Assembly: GCA_905221605.1 (NCBI GenBank) | Contig: CAJNDS010000558.1 | Location: forward strand, 312,001 to 376,000 | Direction: 5' to 3' | DNA from: Symbiodinium natans | Lineage: Eukaryota; Sar; Dinophyceae; Suessiales; Symbiodiniaceae | Length of the DNA stretch: 64,000 nucleotides | Program-made: the position numbers and the translations under genes | The notes under the pieces: generated by a model | The model's input: the letters and a program-made list of their open reading frames with translations, nothing else | Database searches by the model: none | What the model was told of the DNA's origin: nothing | Shown: positions 51,101 to 61,956 of the stretch, piece by piece | Layout of the letters: each line of letters opens with the position of its first letter | Position numbering within the stretch: position 1 is the stretch's first letter

Positions 51101-52848
51101 CCCTTGTTCCCAAGAGCAAGCCTGCATCGGCACTGCGGGCACACCTAAGCACAAGTTGAGGGTTCCGGGTCTACGTAAGGGTCTAGGGTTTATGGTTTGG
51201 GGTTTGGGGTGTGGGGTTTAGGGTTTAGGGTTTGGGGTTTGGGGTTTAGGGCTTAACTGTTCAGGCTTAACAAAAATGGACATCGGCATGCAGCGTAATT
51301 AGGGCTGCCCTTAATCCCCGGCGACTAGATTACACCATGACTCTCGGGGCCAAACCAAGTGTACAAAACACTGTATGATCAGATGGAGGCCTTCAGGCCT
51401 TTCTGGGTTTCGGATTCATCACAGCTTCCAGGCGTCTGGTTCAGAAAACCAGGGAATTTCGGAGGATGCTAGAAGGGGCCGTCATGTAACATAAGGCTCC
51501 GACAAGACCAGAATTGAAGGCACTGGCCATGTCATGTTGAAGGCATCCCTTCGAACTTGACTGCTTCCAAAGCCCTAACCTAGGATTGCTTAGGAACCTT
51601 CAAAAACAAAAGACAATGATCCCTATATTGCCCTTATAAAGAAATGTCCTTATATCGCCCTTGCAAGGAAATATCAATTTGGGGAGTTCTTCAGCAGGTG
51701 GTGCAACTTACCTGTGCTATATAGTTAATAGCGATGGAAGTTGATCGCTAAGCACACAAGGCACGGCCTTTTTTGGACTATACTGCTTAGGACTAGAAGT
51801 CTTTTTGGGGAGGGCCTGCATATCATGTAGGGAGTTCATAGTCTGAGAGCTTAGGGCTTACGCATCCGTCAGCTATCTCGGTAGCCGACGCTGGCCCATG
51901 GGAGCATAACGCACCTCCTCCAGACGCGCAATTTAGCTCCCAGGGTTTGGGCATTATGGTCGTGTAGGCTCACATATCATCACCATGACTCTTCGGCGCT
52001 GCATGTTACCCTGGCATGTCGTTGTTGAGTTTTGGGTGTGGCGTGCAGAGACGGGGAGGGGGCAGAAGTCAGTGTCCAATCCTAAAGCGACAGTACTATG
52101 AAAGCTTGCATCTCCCTAAACCTAAACCCTAAACCCCAAACCCATGCGCACAAACTTTACACACACGGCCTGAGCAGGAACCCTACGTGAGCCATGGGTG
52201 ACTGTGACACCGATGACAAGGTAAAGAAATGCTGATAAAGAAGACATGTATTGTCACGTCACTGTTTTAAGAACGATGCTATGTTGAAACGAAGGCCGTA
52301 AAGATAGACAGTTGTTTAGGGATGATCTGCACAAGTGCGATGGATATTAAATGTGCATCTGCTAGAGTCTTGCAAGGTGTGGGTGTGCCTCGGATTCTGG
52401 AACAGCCGGGCTACAATTGTACTACTTCTCTGCGCTCACAGGTCGGGCTGGGCTCATCAACAGCGAAACCTTACGTACACCTACCGAGGGTAACCTCAAT
52501 GCTCTTTCAGTAGGGAACACTTCTCAGAAGGCATCCTGATGAGTGTGGCGAAAAAACGTTCAACACCAAACCCCTGCCCCCCCCCCCCCCCCCCTTCTCC
52601 CTGAGAGTAAGCCAGAAAAGCTAAAACCACAACCTCAAAAACCCTTCAACCTCCCCCCCCCCCTAGAATCCTAAACCCTAATCCCTAAACCCTAAACCAT
52701 ACTATAACCTCAAAAAAAACAAGCTTTGCAACAACCTGGTTCTTGTCCTGCTGTGCCAGCAGCATTGTAGCCTTCCCAGGTAGGCAACGGCCTGAGGCGT
52801 AGGGTTTGGGATCTAGGCTGTCGGGTCTAGGGGTTTAGGGTTTAGGGT

Positions 52849-53199
52849 TTAGGGTTCAAAGTCACATTTAGAGCGTTGTGAGGATTTATGGAATTGGGAC
52901 TCCAGGGTTAGGTCTTCATGCGCTGTCCGAAACCTGGCATGGGGGTTCTGGGACCCGGCACAGACTGGGCTGGGCGTGGGTCTGGGGTCTGGGCACTTTG
53001 GAGGTAAGACAGTTCTTCGGGGTTGCTCATGCACCCAGGCAAGTTTCCTTTCCTGCTCGTCCTTGTTGTTTCGTGGCGCCTCTTCTGTCTGGTGTGAGTT
53101 GTATGCCAGCTGCTTGAAGCTTGGTCCTTCGTCTTGGAGTTGAGTTCCTGCAACGCCCTTGCATCTCGTGGGTTGCAGTGTTGCGGTCCTGCTTGTCAT
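52849..53199 (-). CDS. candidate long exon, polar/proline-rich
   Basis: A 116-codon frame with hydrophilic sequence such as QLAYNSHQTEEAPRNNKDEQ, and no telomere units except at its lower end. Longest repeat-free single-frame stretch in the right half. The upper end may be extended by chance. Confidence 0.35.
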   Translation of the reverse strand: MTSRTATLQPTRCKGVAGTQLQDEGPSFKQLAYNSHQTEEAPRNNKDEQERKLAWVHEQPRRTVLPPKCPDPRPTPSPVCAGSQNPHARFRTAHEDLTLESQFHKSSQRSKCDFEP

Positions 53200-53496
53200 A
53201 GCTGGCTTGTGTGACCTTATAATCGTCCCTTTTTTATTATCAGGGGGGGTTTATCCAAATGTCATGTTTGGGGTCCACAGGGTTTAGGGTGTAGGCTTCA
53301 GGCTTTGACTGGGAGGGAAGGGAGGGCTGGGAGGGAAGGGAGGGAAGGGAGCTTCAGGATGTTGGTTGGCTTGAGGGCTTTCCCTCACCCGCCCCCCCCA
53401 TTCGGAATGCGGGTTTAAAAGGCGGGCTCGGTTTCGGCAGGATTTCTGGAAAGTGCTTTTATAATTGCGGGAGCGTTTTATAAACGGGGGAAGCGA

Positions 53497-53680
53497 TTAC
53501 TTGTCCAAGGCCTCAACAATGATGTCGATGATGGACTTGACGAAGGCTAATGCATAATTGAAATTTTGTCTGCTGCGGGCATTTTGCTCATCTTGAAGTA
53601 GTTCTCTGCTGTGGCGTCCAGGTCGATCTGGTTCTCTCGTATGACGTGGCTGAGAGCTTCGCTAGGCATACCGATTCTGC
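53497..53680 (-). CDS. candidate C-terminal coding segment, two overlapping frames
   Basis: One frame reads MPSEALSHVIRENQIDLDAT then AENYFKMSKM; the other reads DEQNARSRQNFNYALAFVKS then IIDIIVEALDK and TAA at 53497-53499. Both are protein-like and meet near 53570-53590, suggesting a one-base frame break or a mini-intron. It may be a gene end. Confidence 0.42.
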
Positions 53681-53833
53681 GGCTCAGGCTACCGGGTTTC
53701 AAAGGGGATCCGAACTAACCCCCCAAAAAGGCAACGTGGGTACTACTGGGCATTCACGACTTCTGTTGCGAAAGGCACCCTGAACCCTAAATCCTAAACC
53801 CTAAACCCGAAAGCACTAAACCCTGAACCCTAA

Positions 53834-53940
53834 ACAACCCTAAACCCTAAACCCTAAACCCTAAACCCTAAACCCTAAACCCTAAACCCTAAACCCTAAA
53901 CCCTAAACCCTAAACCCTAAACCCTAAACCCTAAACCCTG
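53834..53940. repeat. CCCTAAA array, about 15 units
   Basis: Perfect after a degenerate 60-bp lead-in with CCCTGAA and CCCGAAA variants. Confidence 0.97.
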
Positions 53941-54703
53941 GCCGCTTCATGTCGGGGGTGGAAGAGTTTAGGTATGCCCGGGGTTAAGAAGCTTTCGGGT
54001 AGATGGGGCTGGGGCTCAGAATCAGACCTCGGCCCAAGAGGACCTTCGAAAAAGGGTGCCCTTGTTGGTTTCAAAGGCGCATATTAGGGAAACTCAACCC
54101 AAAAAGGGGGAATAAGGGCCTAGTCGGGGTCCTAGATAACTAACCGAAACCCTTCGAAACCCTAAACCGTCTAACCCTAAACCCGAACCCCTAAACCCTA
54201 AACCCCAAATCCTAAACGCTAAGCCCTGAACCCTAAACCCGAAACCCTAACCCCGAAGTCCTAGAACCCTATAAACCCTGAACCCTACACCCGGCGGGCT
54301 GGCCTCCCAAGGGATCCTGGAAATCGTCGCTTTGAGCCCGTGCCAAGGAGGCGCAAGCGCGGGGGTCGCTAGAGAGATTGTCCCAAACCACCTACTAAGA
54401 ACCCTAAACCCTAAACCCAAACCCTAGGAATGTGTACGAATTTTCTTGTTCAGGCTACGGGTCTCCAACCCGCACACCCTCAGCCACTGGAACGCCCTTG
54501 GCAGGACTCCTTGGCCCTAAGCCCTAAGCTTTAGACCCTAACCCTTGAGCCCTAAACCCTGAGCCTCATAAACCCTCAACCCTAGGCCCCGAACCCTAAA
54601 CCCGAAGCCTCATAAGCCCTAAACCCTAAGCCCTAAACCCTCAGCCCTGAACCCCAGCCCGAAGGCTCCAAATACCCGACACCCCAAAGTAGATGCTACG
54701 TGT

Positions 54704-54798
54704 GGGATGTTCCTCCTTATACTAACAGTCATGAGTCGGGATTGTAGTACCCCATCCCTACTAAGGACTGTTAGTATTAGGGGGGAACATCCCAAATG
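54704..54798. mobile_element. family-E fold-back element with long direct repeats
   Basis: TGGGATGTTCCTCCTTATAC ... TAGGGGGGAACATCCCA, a near-perfect hairpin over about 40 bp. Flanked by ATGCTACGTG on the left and ATGCTATGCGTG on the right, an imperfect direct repeat expected of insertion. Related copies: 18322-18490, 35523-35595, 56451-56555. Confidence 0.8.
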
Positions 54799-56450
54799 CT
54801 ATGCGTGGGCTTGGAGCCCTAGGGACAGACTCGGAGGTTTAGGGTTTAGGGAAAACCCCAAACCCTAACCCTAAACCCTAAACCCTAACATTGCAGGGTT
54901 GGCAACATGAGCACCTCCCTTATTGCAAGACCTGACAAACATGGCTACCGCACAACCCAAGCCCGAAACCCAAAAACAATGAGTAGGTAAGCCCTGAAAG
55001 CAACAACAAAATTGAACCCTAGAAACCTCAACCCCGGAGAAACGGCTTGAAGCTACCAATTTAAATTTGAGGCTGTCTGTGTTGCTGTTGAGGACCTCAA
55101 AACCCAAAACGTCATGGGTCTAAACAGCAACATCACTTGAACAACAAGCCAGCCTTCAATAGACCGGGCTCCGAAATCAGGGGAGGGGGGGGGGGGCCCT
55201 TATTCTAAGGGGATTCTACTATTGGGGGTCTAGATTCGGGGTCCCTTATTTTCCTGGAGTTCACCTTCCGACCCAGTTCCTTGGTTCCTCAGGCTAGGAT
55301 GGAGGCTGCCAATCCCAAAAATCAAGGGAACAACGGTACTACTGAGATCCCAGATTCCAGAGGCTCACCTTGCAAGTCCTTTGTGGCTTCGTTCTGGCCG
55401 AGGGAAGCCATGTACCCAAACCAAACGGGAACTTTGAGCCTCCGCGTAGGGTTACAGTCTCCCTCACCCTAAAACCCCAGGGCCCTGAACCCTATAAACT
55501 ACAAACAGATTCCAGGAACCCCCCCGCCCTAGACTTGTCGAACAGAGCTCTGATCCTACTTCTGACATAACCCTTACAAATGCCCTTCTTGCTTCTTACC
55601 CTAAACCCGATACCCTAAACCCCTAAAACCGTTAAAACTCAAGCCGAATCCCGCTAAGCCTAGGAGGACGGCTGCCAGGGTAAGCGCCAGGGTGCAGGTT
55701 CGTCGGCGGCCTACGTGTGGCGGAGGAGGGCTGTGGAGGGCTTCAGAGCTAACCCTAAACCCCAAACCCTGAACCCGAAGTCCTAAACCCTGAACCCTAA
55801 ACCGTAAACCTTTTCAGAGAGGGTGGAGGAGGGGGGAGGCAACAGTGAGGCAGCTAAAGACTTGAAGCTTAGGTGATGCAAAACCCCGACACTGAATGCA
55901 ACAAAACCTAAAGCCCTTCATGAATGTCAGAAGCTGAGGGGCTGAATACCCTAGCCCAAAGAGGGTCAACCTTTCATATATAGTAGGATTCTAAACTCTA
56001 TAAACCCTAAACTCTAAACCCAAAAAGGTTAAAGGATACCTAGCCAGTTCCTGAGGAAGTTAAGGTAGCTCTTGGATGGGTAGTTGGGGCTTAGTCGGGA
56101 TTTCCGCTTGATATGAGCTGAGATGTCCTGCGCATGTGGAATGCTTTGGACACGCGGTTTAGGGTTTAGGGTTTAGGGTTTAGGGTTTAGGGTTAGGGCC
56201 GGAGTTAGGGCTTTATAGCGTTGGGTGCAAAATAATTTAGTGTTTACAGTGGCGAGGGTTTAGGGGCTAGCCTCAAGACTACAAAAGGCTCTACCAGCCT
56301 GGAAAGCAATCCAGAAGCTTGCGTATTCCCTGCTCCTAAATCAGTGAACTGGGTTGCTCAGCAACCTAGGGGTAAAGAAAAGGTGCCCCTGGTTTGTCTA
56401 AAGGCTTTGTGCTTCAAAGGTTTTTTTTGGGGATCCGAACTCTGGTACAA

Positions 56451-56555
56451 GGGTGGATGTTCCCCCTTATACTAACAGTCCTTCATAGGGACTAGAATAT
56501 GGGGATACTGAAATCCCTACTAAGGACTGTTAGTAGAAGGGGGAACATCCCAAGT
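56451..56555. mobile_element. family-E fold-back element
   Basis: GGATGTTCCCCCTTATACTA ... TAGAAGGGGGAACATCCC, arms pair over about 38 bp. GTAC flanks both sides. Confidence 0.8.
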
Positions 56556-56827
56556 ACTAGACGTTGCATCCCTATTCCTATACTCCCCTTAGAACCTTCG
56601 TAAAAATAGTATGTTTAATATCCTCTTGGACTTTATAGGAACAAAAAACAATTCCCAAGTCGGATATATATATATATATATATGTCTGCTGCTGCCTGCC
56701 GAGTGCATTGCTTTCCGCCGAGGGGGGCTGATTTGGGGAAGGGGCGCGGTCCGCAAAGGCTGTGGACGTCTCGGAGCCACCGCGGGCGGCAAGCGATGCC
56801 CAAGACCCAAGCCGGGGTTTCGGGTTT

Positions 56828-57037
56828 TTTGGGTTTATAGGGTTTACAGGGTTTGCAGGGTTTATAGGGTTTATAGGGTTTACAGGGTTTACGGGGTTTA
56901 TAGGGTTTGTAGGGTTTGTAGGGTTTATAGGGTTTATAGGGCTTATAGGGTTTATAGGGTTTCTAGGGTTTATAGGGTTTCTAGGGTTTCTAGGGTTTAT
57001 AGGGTTTCTAGGGTTTATAGGGTTTATAGGGTTTAGG
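56828..57037. repeat. 9-bp variant array (TTT-A/C-T/A-AGGG type)
   Basis: About 23 copies mixing TTTATAGGG, TTTACAGGG, TTTGTAGGG and TTTCTAGGG, ending in a normal TTTAGGG. Confidence 0.93.
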
Positions 57038-57393
57038 GTGGCCCAGAGCAAGACTAATCACGGAGCCGCATCGTGTCCCTAAGCCCCAGTTCGAACCCTG
57101 ATCCCTCAACCCTAACCCCGGGACTCTCAACCCTAGATTCCCATGACCAGATGGCCCTGCGACCTCAACCCAAACCCTAAACCCGAAACCCTAAACCCGA
57201 AACCCTAAACCCTAAACCCGAAACCCTAAACCCCAAACCCTAAACCCGAAACCCTAAATACAATAAACCCTAAACTCGAGCTTACACATCCAGAAGCCAC
57301 ATATCAGGAACTCCTGGGACCCCATATTCTGGGAGCAAGAGAGGGCTCCGGGCTGACAGGGTTTAGGGTTTAGGGTTTGGGGTTTAGGGTTGT

Positions 57394-57506
57394 AAGCCGT
57401 AATTGCGGCTTGTATACAGGGTTAAAAGGCTTACAGGGTTTAGGGTTTAGGGTTTAGGGTTTAAGGTTTAGGGTTTAGGGTTGTAAGCCGTAATCACGGC
57501 TTACAG
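57394..57506. repeat. telomere-type array between two small palindromes
   Basis: TTGTAAGCCGTAAT(TG/CA)CGGCTT occurs at 57394 and 57481, each a hairpin, in the same orientation, on either side of a TTTAGGG block. Confidence 0.85.
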
Positions 57507-58001
57507 GGTTAGAGGCTTATAGGGTTTAGGGTTTAATGGGATCCGAATTCTCACTTCGCCAACATTCTGAATGACGAGGTCTTGGAGTCTCGGGTGGCCC
57601 ATGTTAGGGTTTAGGGTTTAGGGTTTAGGGTTTAGGGTTTAGGGTTTAGGGTCTAGGGTCTAGGGTCTAGGGTTTAGGAACTCGGCTGGTTTTGCTCTTT
57701 GTGTCGGAGCTCCAAGGTACTCGGCGCCCGATCATGAAGGCATTGGGTGAAAGCGCATGAGACGGTGTGGGTGAAACACAGGCTCGCAGAAGGGCGTGCA
57801 AGAACCGCTCAATTAAAGTGGGTAACGGAGGGTTCAGGGTGTAACTATAGGATTTGGGGGTTTAGGGTTTAGGCTTTGTAAGTGTATTGTAGAAAGGGTG
57901 CACATACTGTCCCATGAAGTAGTTTGAGGATCCTTGTCAAACAGGCTTGGTGTTTGATGACGAAGACGACCGAAAGAGTATGAGCTCGGAGCTCGTTGGC
58001 T

Positions 58002-58064
58002 TCACTTCTTCTTGCCGCCCTTCTTCTTCTTTGCTTTCTTCTTCTCCGCCACGTACCTTGCCAT
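58002..58064 (-). CDS. possible terminal exon, Lys-rich tail with stop
   Basis: Reads MARYVAEKKKAKKKKGGKKK then TGA. Twelve of thirteen Lys codons are AAG, the bias expected of dinoflagellate coding DNA. It may begin at AAG|G (58059) as a last exon rather than at the ATG. If real, it marks the 3' end of a gene lying to the right. Confidence 0.38.
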   Translation of the reverse strand: MARYVAEKKKAKKKKGGKKK

Positions 58065-58417
58065 GGTTTAAGGGTGTGGTGGACAGGGCTCACTCGCAGG
58101 CCGTTGCTGAAGAGTACGGCTGGTGGCATATATGTTGTACACTCGTCTCCGAAAATCACACTACAGCTACATTTTCTCAGTCCAGATGCTTTCAATCTCA
58201 ACTCCGACATCGTTGCTTGCGCAAGTGGCCCCAACTCGAAACCCCCAAACCCAAACCTTAACCCCTTAACCCCTTACCCCTAAACCCTAAACCTTAACCC
58301 CTCAAACCAAGGCTGTTCAGGCATCATTGGGAGGCCCTCATAAAGGGGGGAGGGGGGGATATTCTTTTTACCGTTAGGGCTTCGGGGGTGAGGCTTTTGC
58401 GCTATGTTTAAGAGGTG

Positions 58418-58543
58418 AGAAGGAGGGGCCCCTTACTATACTAACTAGAGTGAAGAGGGTTATAAGCTAAGTGAGGATCCTTTTGACCCAACTTAGGGTC
58501 CTTGTAACTCTACTCGTAACTATAGGGGGGCCCCTCCTTGTAA
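58418..58543. mobile_element. family-G element
   Basis: GAAGGAGGGGCCCCTTACTA ... TATAGGGGGGCCCCTCCTTG with inner AGGATCCTTTTGACCCAAC. Complete. Confidence 0.78.
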
Positions 58544-58719
58544 GTATACTCCCACCCCAAATAACTCTAACCTCGAAACCCTAAACCCTGAACCCTAAAT
58601 CCTAAGCCCTAATCCCCCTCCATAAAGATCCTATACTCCCCTTAGAACCTTAATAAGAATAATATGTTTTGATATCCTCTTAGGTTTTATATGAACAAAA
58701 AAAAGAAATCTCAAGAGGC

Positions 58720-58855
58720 AGATAGGATCAGGCCAAGCTGCTCCTCTCTCTTGAGGATGCCACGCCAATAGGCCTGCAAAGCGACATTACGAGCCAACAC
58801 TTCCTGTGAAGGACCCCAAAAACCTAATTGGTTGTAGGTTGCTGCCTTAAGAATC
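58720..58855 (-). CDS. candidate exon, 45 codons, helical
   Basis: 136 nt after ACGCAG|G containing ILKAATYNQLGFWGPSQEVL and ARNVALQAYWRGILKREEQL. It ends at a GC donor beside an AT-rich element related to those at 41834 and 56580. Not recognised, but among the most protein-like segments in the right half. Confidence 0.48.
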
Positions 58856-59050
58856 CTGCGTAGGGTTCAGGGCGTAAGGTTTAGGGTCACAAGAAATCTA
58901 TGAAGAGCTCTATAGCAAGAATCGATCACAAAGTAGGTTCTCAAAAACTCGAATGATCAAACCTCCACCTCGGTCCCTGCGTGCGAATATCAATATGTAT
59001 CGTAGAGTTGGGGGGGGGGAGGGGGGGGGGCAGGTACAACCGAAACTTAC

Positions 59051-59126
59051 CACTGGAACCCAACAAGAAGAATAGACTCTTGCCTCAAGCATTGCCGTGT
59101 TACCCGGACGTCCGAGCCAGTAAACT
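59051..59126 (-). CDS. candidate exon with GTAAGT donor
   Basis: 76 nt, acceptor GTGTAG|A, donor GTG|GTAAGTTT (best 5' splice-site match in the window). Encodes VYWLGRPGNTAMLEARVYSS then CWVPV. Confidence 0.45.
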
Positions 59127-59596
59127 CTACACCCTACACCCTAAGGTCCTGTCAAACCCCAAAACCCAACTAATCCTTTCAACCCAAGGAAATGCCCGAA
59201 ACACCCTTGGCCCAACTAAGGCCAAAACCCATCTAACGCCCGAAGCCCTCCCTGGCTGCCTTAAACCCTTAACCTAAAACCCCAAACCCCAAGCCTAAAC
59301 CCCAAGCCCTAAGCCCTAAGCCCTAAGCCCTAAACCCTAAACCCTAAACCCCGAAACCCTCCCTGAGCGCCTGGAGCATGGCAGCCATCCTTAGACAGAC
59401 AACCGAGCTGACAACCGAGCTGGCTTGGGAGAAATCGAGGCTCGCTTGGGGAATTCAGAGTTTGGGGTTCGGGTTTAGGGTTTAGGGTTTAGGGCTTAGG
59501 GGTTCAGAGGTTTAGGGGTTTCGGGGGGTTCGGGGGGTTCGGGGGGTGTAGGGTCTAGAGGCTTAGGGGTTTAGTGGCTTCGAGGTGGGCCGAAGG

Positions 59597-59679
59597 GCAA
59601 ACAATAACTGCTTGGCATGCGGCTCGTTCTTCAGCCTCTTCTCGTCGTCCAACTTCTTCTTGCGAGCGGCCACCAGCGC
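59597..59679 (-). CDS. candidate exon ALVAARKKKLDDEKRLKNEP
   Basis: Acceptor GCCCCAG|GCG; reads ALVAARKKKLDDEKRLKNEP then HAKQLL. Strong AAG/GAG codon preference and coiled-coil character. The 3' end is unclear. Confidence 0.45.
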
Positions 59680-60021
59680 CTGGGGCTTTTAAACACTAAA
59701 CCCTGAGCCGTAAAAAAACAAAGCGCTAAACCCTAAACCCTCAACCCTAAACCCTAAACTAAACCCTAAAGCCCTAAGCCCTCATGAACGAACCTTGCAG
59801 GTCCGGGGATTACGGAGAGCCCAAAACCCCAAACCACCTAAGGCACAAAACCACCCAACAACAGTTTTTAGCGCTTAGGGTTGAAATTAGGGCACAGACG
59901 TCGCCACGTGGGGGGATGGCCTTGAAAAAACAATTGTGGGCTTCCAAGCCTTTGAGCAGAGGATTTCAGGGTTTAGGGTTTAGGGTTTGGGGTTGTGTGG
60001 GGGTTTAGGGTTTTCTTTCAG

Positions 60022-60121
60022 AGGCCCCAGAACCTCTGAGCTATGGATCTCGAAAGCAATCCTTGAGGAAATTGAAGACGCCAAGGCGTGGGGAAGTGGC
60101 ACAGGAGCCTATGCAATCGAG
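60022..60121 (+). CDS. candidate plus-strand exon
   Basis: The only plus-strand segment I favour. Acceptor TTTTCTTTCAG|A has a real pyrimidine tract; donor is GAG|GTTTTG. Contains ELWISKAILEEIEDAKAWGS then GTGAYAIE. 100 nt stop-free. If real, it implies a strand switch among the surrounding minus-strand candidates. Confidence 0.38.
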
Positions 60122-60197
60122 GTTTTGATCCACTTGAGGTCTCGGTTGTAAGGGTCGTCTAGGCTAGCGGCTAGGTTTGGGTTTTATAGATGTAGAA

Positions 60198-60312
60198 GAA
60201 GGCCCCCCCCCCCCCCCCCCCCGACTATACGAACTATACCTCAGGAAATTCCAACCTAAGTTAGGATCCTTTGAACCCAACTTAGACTCATAACTTGGGG
60301 GGGGGGGGAGGC
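60198..60312. mobile_element. family-G element with C and G tracts at its ends
   Basis: The core AACCTAAGTTAGGATCCTTT matches family G, but the usual GGGGCCCC termini are a pure C tract (about 60202-60221) and a pure G tract (60297-60308). Suggests the homopolymer tracts seen elsewhere can arise from expansion of these termini. Confidence 0.6.
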
Positions 60313-60345
60313 GGGGCAGGGAGGAGTGTGTGTGACAGAGGTAAG

Positions 60346-60540
60346 TACTTGGAGGTTCACGGTACTTAGTATAAAACCCAATTATAACTGTACCTTTAGC
60401 CCAATTCTGTCCCTATCAGGGTACTTAAGGGGCTTAAGTGGGTTATAACTGCACTTCTAGTTGGGAGCCCTCAACCCTAAATGCTAAACCCTAAACCCTA
60501 AACCCCTATTGGGCTATAGGTACTCTGAACCTCCGAGTAG
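60346..60540. mobile_element. family-A element containing telomere units
   Basis: TACTTGGAGGTTCACGG ... CTCTGAACCTCCGAGTAG. CCCTAAA units at about 60467-60510 split the right arm between CTAGTTGGG and TTGGGCTATAGG. The left base of the hairpin adjoins candidate exon 60547-60582. Confidence 0.78.
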
Positions 60541-60546
60541 GGGTGC

Positions 60547-60582
60547 CTCCTCCGCCTGGATGCAGGCGTTCTCCTCCTCCAC
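60547..60582 (-). CDS. candidate exon VEEENACIQAEE
   Basis: 36 nt after TTCTCAG|GTG, nearly all GC-ending codons, acidic coiled-coil. The donor GAG|GCACCC leads directly into a family-A element (60346-60540) that contains telomere units. Confidence 0.45.
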
Positions 60583-60667
60583 CTGAGAACGCAGGGCGCG
60601 TGGAGGTGTTAGGGTTTATAGGGCTTACCCCGGGAGGCATACCTAACCCCTAAACCCCAGAGCCTAG

Positions 60668-60752
60668 AGCCTAAACCCTAAACCCTAAACCCTAAACCCT
60701 AAACCCTAAACCCTAAACCCTAAACCCTAAACCCTAAACCCTAAACCCTAAA
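60668..60752. repeat. CCCTAAA array, about 12 units
   Basis: Perfect array. Further perfect blocks of 6-12 units lie at 4889-4965, 5240-5322, 8778-8850, 8997-9052, 11625-11682, 22143-22210, 27905-27987, 29695-29757, 42170-42235 and 48329-48390; shorter and degenerate ones occur throughout. Confidence 0.96.
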
Positions 60753-61401
60753 CCCACAGAAGCAATAGGGACTTGTTGCCTACGTTCTTGCTACTTCTAT
60801 TCTGCACTTCCCGGGGCCTTATCTGCTTGCAGCTAGGGGAGTGGCCCAGTTCAGAGTTCGTGGTTCAGGGTTCAGGGTTCAGGGTTTAGGGTTTTGGGTT
60901 TAGGGTTTAGGGTTCTAGGAAGTCTCGAGTTCTAGCGTTCTAGGCTTCTAGGGTTCTGAGGTTTAGTTCGATTTCAAGGGTTCTGGGTTCTGGGGTTCTA
61001 GGGGCCTAGGGTTCTAGGCTTCCAGGGTTTAGGGGTTTCGGGTTTTTGGGGGTTTTAGGGTTTAGGATTCCAGGGTTTCGAGGCCTAGGGTTCTAGGCCC
61101 AACTTGCAGGTTCAGGGTTTAGGGTTTAGGGTTTAGGGCTTAGGGTTGGAAGCGCCTTGAATAAGGGCATGTCCATAAGTTACCCTAGTTGCAACCCTAC
61201 TGAACCTCATCAACCCTAGTTCGGGTTTTGGGTTTTGGGCTAAGGACCCCTAAAAAACGTTTCAATGAGAGCCCATCGATCCTGGAAGTGCCAGGCTTCA
61301 GCTTAAGGTAGTACAAGGGCCATACTTGGACTATACTAAAGAAACCTTTAGGTACATCCTTAGGGGTGCCAGTCTAAATCCCTTGAAATGTAGGTCTTAA
61401 C

Positions 61402-61489
61402 ATTCGACATGTACACACAAGGCGCCTTTTCAAAGTGCTCGCGAAGGTCGGCCAGTTGGCGCTGCTCCTGACGCGTGTGGATTCTAGCT
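61402..61489 (-). CDS. candidate exon, coiled-coil
   Basis: 88 nt after TTGCAG|A encoding RIHTRQEQRQLADLREHFEK, a charged helix with coiled-coil spacing, then donor AAT|GTTAAG. Likely part of the same gene as the coiled-coil segments at 60547 and 59597. Confidence 0.48.
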
Positions 61490-61772
61490 CTGCAAGGCCC
61501 CATTCGCATTAGGGTTTAGGGTTCAGGGTTCAGGGTTCAGGGTTTAGGGTTTAGGGTTTAGGGTTTAGGGTTTAGACTCGGAACCAAAGCCCTGCGTGAC
61601 CACATGGCGCTTTATCTTAATTTATGGGGCTTCCCTAAACCCTGAACCTACACCCTAAACCCTAAACCCTAAACCCTAAACTACACCCTAAAATTATGGG
61701 CCCACTTTGAGCTATCAGCAAAAGACGCGAATAGAACCCCCACGAGAGCACATCATGCAGATCAACCCTCAC

Positions 61773-61956
61773 GCGGGGGTTTCCGAAAACAGAGGTACCC
61801 TTTTTGGGGATCCCTTTCAGGAGATTCTATTCTATTTGGGACACTAAACCCTGAACCCTGAACCCTAAACCCTAAACCCTAAACCCTGAACCCTGAACCT
61901 GAACCCTAAACCCTAAACCCTAAACCGTATTTTGGGAACTACTCACATGGGGGGTG
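61773..61956. mobile_element. family-D element containing telomere units
   Basis: GCGGGGGTTTCCGAAAACAG ... CCGTATTTTGGGAACTACTCACATG. About twelve CCCTAAA/CCCTGAA units at 61845-61928 replace the loop. Confidence 0.72.

Larger units (their letters stand above)
50210..58000 (-). other. unassigned candidates, lower repeat density to 53.7 kb
   Basis: 50347-50720 has a 123-codon plus-strand frame with nothing recognised. Minus-strand candidates: 50905-50966, 51105-51150 (VCPQCRCRLALGNK), 51440-51545, 51850-51945, 52270-52405 (IRGTPTPCKTLADAHLISIA), 54293-54378, 54420-54515 (LPRAFQWLRVCGLETRSLNK), 54895-55100, 55665-55720, 56685-56812 (RGGSETSTAFADRAPSPNQP) and 57706-57826 (LPTLIERFLHALLRACVSPT, donor GTACCTT). 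55281-55472 also has a plus-strand frame. Confidence 0.28.
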
